In this document: positions 57,101 to 64,000 of the stretch, piece after piece
How positions within the stretch are numbered: the first letter of the stretch is position 1
How the letters are laid out: the number at the start of each line of letters is the position of its first letter
DNA from: Paulownia fortunei
Lineage: Eukaryota; Streptophyta; Magnoliopsida; Lamiales; Paulowniaceae
Reading direction: 5' to 3'
Assembly: GCA_019321725.1 (NCBI GenBank)
Contig: CM033112.1
Location: forward strand, 23,590,509 to 23,654,508
Length of the DNA stretch: 64,000 nt
Program-made: the position numbers and the translations under genes
The notes under the pieces: model-generated
Databases searched by the model: none
What the model was told of the DNA's origin: nothing
The model's input: the letters and a program-made list of their open reading frames with translations, nothing else

Positions 57101-58152
57101 AGCAACTATGTCTCAGTCACTCTATGGAGAAATTGGTATAATAATTTTTCTGTCATGATAAGTCTCCATAGTAATATTGGTTCTCAAAATGCTCTCAATT
57201 TTCCAGACTTCCCCCATTTTTTTTTCTGAGGAAGCAACAACATCTGGGGTCATTTCATGTCACAGTCCAACAACTTCAGCTCAAAAAATCCAAGACTAAT
57301 GCGGAAGGCGAATACCACCAAACACCTTTAATTAGCACTTACTTTGAATAAACAAACAGTTGGCAGAAACTAGCTCACACATATACATTAATCTGCAAAT
57401 TAATTGTCCATAACGATCAGAGAGGCCATTCATTGTGAGAACAATTTGGGTATCTCCTTTGATCTATGGTCTACCTAGCACAATTTTTTAATAAGTGGAA
57501 AGATTGAGATGAAATTCAAATCATTCAGTAATTTAAAGTGATAAGTAAAACAAAAACGGAAATGGTACCTGTGGGACCCGTATAACATGCAAGTTGCCTA
57601 CAATAAAATTGTATGGATAAGGACGTCAGTTTTTCTTCCATGAAGGGGAAATGAAAATTAGCAGAGCAAAGTGAAGTCCATTTGTGGAGCAGTTACTTAC
57701 TCAGTAGCATAACCCAGGCGCTCTGCCAAAGGAGTAATGCCAAGTAAGCTGAAGAAGAAGACCCATCCCTACAACATGTAATATTTAAAATCACAAAAAA
57801 CAAAGAAGTGTGGTTAAGTATCAGGGTCATGGGATTTTCAGTATCATCCCTTTTTTCTATGGACAAATTTTAATTTTCTTACATGTTTTTTGGTAAGATA
57901 GTGTAGCATAATTGCTAGGGGCCCAAACGGCAGCAAGACGTTGATCTTTGCTTTGATCAAGACAATGTATATACTTCTCAGAATGCTGATTCGATGCACC
58001 TTTCTTAACACCCAAGAAGTGGAAAATCTTCGATGCAACAAGACATTAGATGGTTCGAAATTCAAGGATTGCATTTTACTTGTCGTCTGAGACCCACTAA
58101 ATGGGATCTCCTCATCGGATTCAATGTCTACCTTTTCTTCTACAGATCCCAT
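51125..58152 (-). CDS. CAX5: Vacuolar cation/proton exchanger, CAX2/CAX5 type
   Basis: Tonoplast H+ antiporter that moves Ca2+, Mn2+ and other divalent metals into the vacuole. Exons in transcript order: 58152-57883, 57768-57701, 57597-57569, 54054-53858, 53697-53485, 53282-53148, 52538-52422, 52341-52288, 52035-51919, 51229-51125; 1305 nt, 434 aa. The start [19 protein letters not shown] gives the regulatory N-terminal tail. The c-1 repeat has [13 protein letters not shown] (124-136) and the c-2 repeat [18 protein letters not shown] (321 onward). An acidic loop ([13 protein letters not shown]) lies between the halves. Cys170-Ala-Phe matches the CAF triplet reported as a Mn2+ specificity determinant in CAX2. 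Intron 3 is 3.5 kb, against 70-580 bp for the other internal introns except intron 9 (0.7 kb). The end is uncertain: the last exon carries a good GTGAGT donor just before the stop used here. CAX2 versus CAX5 is not resolved. Confidence 0.9.
54055..57568 (-). other. Large intron 3 of the CAX gene
   Basis: 3.5 kb of AT-rich sequence. I found no coding exon, intact mobile element or RNA gene in it. The flanking exons join in phase (ACA-G/TT, Thr-Val), so no exon is missing. Confidence 0.7.
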
Positions 58153-61100
58153 CTAGAAAAACATCAGTAACTGCATACATTAATAAATTATTCACCACTG
58201 AATGAAGAACTCCAAAAACTAAGGTTAGAACACAAGTTACATGCCTCAATGTATTAACATGTAAAGGTAGACCAAAAAGTTCTAGGGCATCACTGCCACC
58301 AAAATGTAATTATTATTACCACATCACTGGGTAAAGATTCAACCATCAAGCTAATTTCATGATTTTTTAAAGACTTAATGCCAGGATTTCAGAAACATAA
58401 CCAATGTAATTGCACTAACTCTCAATGTATCAAATGCTTCAGTTAGACAGGTATCCAATGCAAAACAACTTGGGATTCAGGCAATAAATTAAACTAAATC
58501 AACTATTGGTGGTAATGAAAGATGTGAAACTCTTTGCAATTTCTACATCAAGTCAGACCTGGTCAACAGAGAATAAGAAAGGATAACAAGCAAATGGTCC
58601 AGATCAATTTTTAACAAAATAAAAACACAGAGCGTCAAAACTAAACCTGAGAACTCAAAACTAGATAATTACCAGTAAAGAGGGAACAAAAGCAGGCCCA
58701 TTTACAGAAACCCAGATCAAGATCCTTTAAAGTAACACACTTGAAAGACAAAGACAAAAAAGAGAAGCAGATGATAAAGTTCAACTCTTTACCATTGGTT
58801 AGTAAACAAGAGTTCTCCTTTTTTAACTGATGCAAAAGATTTGAACTCACGAATTGTTTCAGGTGAACCGAATTATCCCAATATGTCCTTCAAATACAAA
58901 GGCTGTAATTTTACATTTATATATCAAAAAATATGATTAAAGGGAGAAGCAAAAAGGGAAGTCCCTGTAGAAAAACAAAAGGAATTATGTTAGATTTTTT
59001 CTTGTCTTGAAGAGGAGATAGAAAGGGAGAGATGTCTTTAAGGGGCCGGCATAAGGAAAGAGGAAGTTTCCAAGAAGTAGCGCCTAATGTGCCATTTTCA
59101 ATTTGATTTGGATTTCGATCTACTTATAATATTGTTTAACATTTTATTATTAGTAAGTAGGTATATTTCATGTTTCATTATTATACATATAAAATAAATG
59201 GCTTGAAAACTTGAATCTTTTTTTTTATTTTTATTTTTTTGAGTGATGGAAATGTGAATATTATGTGGGTGAAAACTAAAATAGGATGTTATGGTAAAAA
59301 AAATACCACTTTTGGAATTTAACTTTGATTTCCATAAAAAAAAAAAAAAAGAAGAAGAAATGGACACATGTAATTGTTCAAATGCAACAGATATATAAGA
59401 CATAGTGCAACTAAGCTAACTTATTACTCAAAATTCATGGTGGATGGGTTTATTTAGATTTTTTATGATCTACAATTGAAACATATCCATTATATAAATA
59501 TTTGTGATAATCGTATGATTCAAAATTTCGTACTTTCCTAAAGATAATCATGCTTTTCTAGATTTTTTATGCATTTGATAAGTAAAATAAGTTTTTATTT
59601 AAAAATACCGTGGTTGAAAAATAAAAGAATTATGGTAATAACACTGTTATTGTATATATAATACATATATATATATATATATATTATACAATATAAAATA
59701 GAAATATTTGGAGGGTATGGGGTAGTAGTGGGAAATTGGAGAATACCATAAATAGGGAGTGGCCAACGTTACAACCACTACTTGAAACATCAATTATTGG
59801 GTGATTATGAATAAGTAAATAGGTATTATTGTGAAAGTAAGATTAGATCAGATATCTCATAATCCCACTGATTTCTCACAAATGGATACCTTACATCATT
59901 AATTCGTCCCAAATTGCATTTACATCTCTTTCTTTTATATAAATAAGAAAAATCATTAATTGATCATTTAAGAGAATCCAATTCTCAAAATAAACATTAC
60001 TTCTAATTTGCAAATTCAGGAAAAATGATCAAAATTTTAATATATAAGATAAATAAAATAAGTAGGTAGTTAAATAGTTTTCCACGATTCCATTTTCCTC
60101 CAATCGCAAGATAGTGTTGGGTAAAGTTGTTCCGTCAAGAAAAATGGGTAAGGCAAAACAAGAATTCTTTCACTTTCCTGACAACCAAACGAGTGCTTAA
60201 GTTTTCCGACCTACCAATTGGGCCTAAAATAAGATGCTTGGGCCCAGAGACTATATTATGGGCCAGCCTGTTTAGCCAGTCCATTCACAAAGCCATTACA
60301 AAGACCAACTAGTGTTTGTGTGAGCCTGCAACTTTTCTTTTCCTCTTTTTTTTTTTTTTTTTTTTTTTTTAAGGTTAAATTTTTTAATATATTAAGTACA
60401 AACAACTTTCCTATTGATGGCACTTAGAAAGGGTCTATAACTCCTTCCCTGATAGCTTGAGTAACCTTCTTAAATTTAATAGTACAAATATATGGACCAA
60501 TATTCTGCTTCCCCCTAATTTTTTATTTTTTTTTTCCTGATAGAGAAGTTCATAAACAAAATTTAAAGAAAGTGGATTTAGCTTTAAGATAATATCCACT
60601 GCAACTCCCACCAAAAGATAATCATAAAGTAAAATATTTTTGCTTTAAAGGACAAGATCTGACCTAGTGATATACTAGCATATATATATAGAAGTCGGAA
60701 TAAAGTATGATGATCGAAGATGAATCGTGTATCACAATCACGTTCAAAACTCGAATTCATTTATGAGTAAATTTATCTACTTTTTAACAAACCTCATGAT
60801 TTACTGTTGATGAGCTTGATAAATGATTGCCATTAGATTGGAAGTATTTGTATAAAGAGAAAGTTATGAGTATCTGATACTGACTTTAAACATGCTTTGC
60901 TTGGCAATTTTTGCACCATTGATCAAGAAAACTCTGGCACAAAACCATGAGTCGAATTTTTTATATCTGTTTTCTTTTTTTGGCCATTTGTGGTAAGTAA
61001 AATATTGATAAACAGCTATAGAAATTGAAGATCAAAGAACCTGATTTTTCTTGTTCTCTTTTTCTGTTTGTGCATAGAGAGAGGGTAGAGAGACCATATT

Positions 61101-63656
61101 TATTGATGGGGTGATTGGCATTTAATCTGTCAGCAATCTGTCAATAATTTAATTCCAGCAGCAAGCCATGCATGAAACATAAATATATGAGAGAATGATG
61201 CAGAGGGTCTCAGAGATCCTGCAGATTGCCCTACCAAATAACTTGGAGCAATAAATTAGATTTAGAGGAATGGATTGGAGGTACCTATCTGGGCAAACAC
61301 CCCGTTATTTGCATCCATTTGTTTGGAGATTTGACTTTTTTTTTGTGAAATTTAGATTTATGGTAAAAACTTTTTATTTGGTCAAAAATAATAATAAAAG
61401 ATATTCAAAGACTAAAATACTCATTTCCCTATATTTTTTAGAAGAAAAAAAAAACTACAAAAGGACAAGTTTTAAAACACTAAATAATTTTTTTAAGAAA
61501 AAAATAATAAGAGGGGCCAAATTATAAATTTTAAAGTCATTTTAATGACATAAAGAAATTATGAGTGAAACTAAATTTTATTTAAAATCTTTTCGTTTGC
61601 ATAAAGAGTATATATTAATTTATTTTACATAAATAAATATTTATAACTTTCATAATTGTAATTATATCACAAATCTTCAAATGCATAGTTTTCATATACA
61701 TTAGGTTAGGATTTTTTGATCTTTTAATACAATTTTTAAAAAATCTTTGACTTAATAGTATTAAGTGGGAGATTTTTGCTAAAAATGCAAACTTCGAAAA
61801 TTGGGTACAAATAAGGTGGCAAATAAGCAACACCAACCCACCTCCCACCCCACCCCAAAAAAAAACGGAAAATGAAAAAGTGGTGAGTGATGATAAAAGG
61901 GATGTAGTGTTGAGTGCATAAGCTGACAAAGTTGGCAGATGCATCACGTAGGAACAAGAAACCAGCATGAAGGTTGTTGCTTTATAAGACCGTTTCCACT
62001 TTCCCACTCGTTTTGATATTTGACCCAAAAACTGGTGGGATGCAATATTTTCCCCCTAGTCAAGTTAAGGAGACAAAAGATTTGGAAATAATTACAATCA
62101 TCTTCTGCAGTCTTTTCTCGACAATGTGTCTCTTCTTCGTCATTCTTGCTCCAAAAAAAAAAAAAAAAAAAACATTATCAAGACTTATGTTTTGGTGTTG
62201 ACTCGGGTTGGATACTCCTTCCCTTTGAATCAGCCAAACCCCCAGAAATTATGTACAATAATAGCTATTTTGTGCATATCACAGGATGATACAACATACT
62301 TATATAGCATTGTTTATCAAGAATCAACATTTTTATAAACTAGTTGATCAACAATTTATGGCACCGGGATCGGCAATCTGCTGCTTCTTTGATTGTTCAA
62401 ATGTAAGAGTAGTACAAAAAATTGTGCACTTATAGCACTGTGTCAAAAATATCACAGTAGCCTATGGGAATATCAACTTAAAAGTAAATATTTCAACAGA
62501 ATCATAGGGTAAAACTACATTCTCATCCAAATCTCTTAAAGGCAACAGAACACTGCATCTAAAAAAGCAAAAATGACAGATCTCAATGCCCCCCAATGGA
62601 TCATACCAGACAATACTTTTAATAGGTAAAAAGAAATTAGCTGTCGCATAGCTCAGATAACAGGTTACAGCATTTCAACAGGTGTAGAATATATTCCAAT
62701 TTCAAGGAACCAAATTCTAGAAAATCTGCCAAAAAGAAAAGGGGATAATCCAGCCTCTACAACAAAACAATCAATAATATTAATGCTAAATTATACTATA
62801 CATGCACAATGTATGATACACGTCCCAGATAAGGTAACATGGAAAAAGCAGAGATGGACAGCCACTGATCATACTGCGAAAGAAAGAAGGAAGGCAACCA
62901 GATGATCACATGTCTACATAGCAACATGTATTTTGGTTTCGGCTTCATTATTGGAATGTCCTTTGATAAAGCAAGAAGGTGAAAGATAACAGGATCTTCT
63001 AAAAGAACCAACCAAATCTTACTCAACCAAGACTCTGCCCAAGCTCATCATAAGCCTATCAAACTTTACCATAGAATAAACAATTTAGCAACTAGGGGTA
63101 GACTGCTTAACTTACCGTCAAGCATATATAGCAAAACAACATGGAATATATGAACCCAACATCCAAACGTTCAATTAGCACCAAAAGATAAGGATTCTCC
63201 CTTTTGGCATAGTATCCATCCACACAAAGATAGTAGTTAGTTGAATTAAATGTAATCCAATCTGTCATTTATTCATAAGCTCTCCAACTTTAGAGAATTA
63301 ATTTCAAAACAAGAAAAACCTACCACAAAGGAATTAGTTTCTTATCCAAAGAAGCAAAATTGCAACACCAAAACTTGGAAATGATCCCTGAAAATAGAAT
63401 TCATTCATCTTCGCCCGTTATACATTATCATAAATTCAAGATTGATTCGATTGCTCATGAAACCCAAACTAAATTTAGCCTTAATTCCCTTCCCAATTCC
63501 TTTCTCCTAAACATCCATTCAGTCCACAACCACCACCATGTAGTAATGGCATACAAGTTGCACATTTAAACCCCATAAAAATTTAACAAGTAAAAGAAGA
63601 TTACAGAAAAACCCAAAAAAACAAAAGAGAAAAAAAATCCCAAAACTAAGTAACAT
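58153..63656. other. CAX 5' region, spacer and MKK 3' flank
   Basis: About 58153-59060 is probably CAX 5' UTR and promoter. Then come AT-rich spacer with poly-A/T runs (near 59336, 60343, 62152), a (TA)n tract at 59665-59685, and the MKK 3' flank. No recognisable gene; ORFs here are low-complexity. Confidence 0.55.
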
Positions 63657-64000
63657 TCAAGCTGATGAAAAATGCGGCGGAGGAGGTAATAGCTGATGAG
63701 ACTGATGCACCACCGGATTACTCCCGCCGCTCCCATTACTCCCCGGTGAAGCATACTGCAAAATGAAAGGATGCCTCAACAGCTGCCCAGCAGTCCACCG
63801 CTTTGCTGGATCCCTCTGAAGGCAACAAGCAATAAAATCCCTAAACTCCCTGCTGGCGGAAGCGGGCGCCTCCGGTGGCTGCGACATACAGATGGCACAC
63901 ATGAGACTAGCCCAATCTCCTTGCCTTCCGACCGCAAACGGAAACTTTCCCAAGTAAAATTCAAGAATGCTGACTCCCAAACTCCAAATATCCCCAGCAT
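63657..64000 (-). CDS. MKK4/5: MAP kinase kinase, MKK4/MKK5 type (partial, C-terminal part)
   Basis: Dual-specificity kinase of group C plant MAPKKs, which activates MPK3/MPK6 in immunity, stomatal patterning and abscission. Only the last 114 codons or so are in the window; the gene continues past the right edge. Visible: [21 protein letters not shown] (kinase subdomain IX), [36 protein letters not shown] (subdomain XI), then a Gly/Ser/Pro-rich tail ending HFSSA. The frame is open with no intron, as expected for the intronless MKK4/5 genes. MKK4 and MKK5 cannot be separated from this part. Confidence 0.93.
   Translation of the reverse strand, partial: AGDIWSLGVSILEFYLGKFPFAVGRQGDWASLMCAICMSQPPEAPASASREFRDFIACCLQRDPAKRWTAGQLLRHPFILQYASPGSNGSGGSNPVVHQSHQLLPPPPHFSSA

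Noticed and set aside
61615..62028. 137-codon minus-strand frame
   Set aside because: Low-complexity composition with no known motif; overlaps another frame and homopolymers.

Overview
This is about 64 kb of nuclear DNA from a flowering plant, almost certainly a eudicot. The sequence is AT-rich, genes carry many short GT-AG introns, and every recognised product belongs to a plant family. The phytoene desaturase looks asterid-like to me, but I cannot name the species. I saw no organellar, bacterial or viral block and no CRISPR array.

Layout from left to right. (1) The last exon of an unidentified plus-strand gene (112-255). (2) RPT1, a 19S proteasome ATPase, plus strand, 10 exons, 426 aa (1259-5393). 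(3) A STRUBBELIG-family LRR receptor (SRF6/7-like), minus strand, 16 exons (6731-12037), with an apparent 1-bp frameshift just before the kinase domain. (4) A 6.5-kb AT-rich spacer. (5) An OBL1-type class-3 triacylglycerol lipase, plus strand, 5 exons (18582-23990). Its last intron holds a 2.24-kb TG...CA element flanked by a 5-bp target-site duplication. (6) Phytoene desaturase PDS, plus strand, 14 coding exons, 584 aa (26409-33277). A 72-bp near-perfect inverted repeat lies about 1.2 kb upstream of it. (7) A 10-kb spacer with a Stowaway-like MITE and a 59-aa DVL/ROTUNDIFOLIA4-like peptide gene (38620-38799). (8) A single-exon PSY1R-type LRR receptor kinase, minus strand (43593-46817). (9) A CAX2/CAX5-type vacuolar cation/H+ exchanger, minus strand, 10 exons (51125-58152). 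(10) The 3' end of an MKK4/MKK5-type MAP kinase kinase, minus strand, running off the right edge (63657-64000).

The genes do not form a shared pathway; this is ordinary plant gene order. PDS is plastid carotenoid synthesis, RPT1 is protein turnover, SRF, PSY1R and MKK are signalling, OBL1 is oil-body lipid breakdown, CAX is vacuolar metal/Ca transport, and DVL is organ shape. The order does look ancestral. From memory, Arabidopsis keeps RTFL9-SRF6-RPT1A on chromosome 1 and SRF7-OBL1-RTFL10 on chromosome 3, so this window seems to hold the unfractionated combination.

Exon boundaries were placed by hand, using GT-AG sites, reading phase and family alignment from memory. For RPT1, PDS, OBL1, SRF and CAX the exon lengths were summed; all close in frame except SRF, which is one base short. 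I found no convincing new biological system. The most interesting items are the long hairpin upstream of PDS, a Trp-to-Cys change at a normally invariant PDS position, the SRF frameshift, and the lipase intron insertion.
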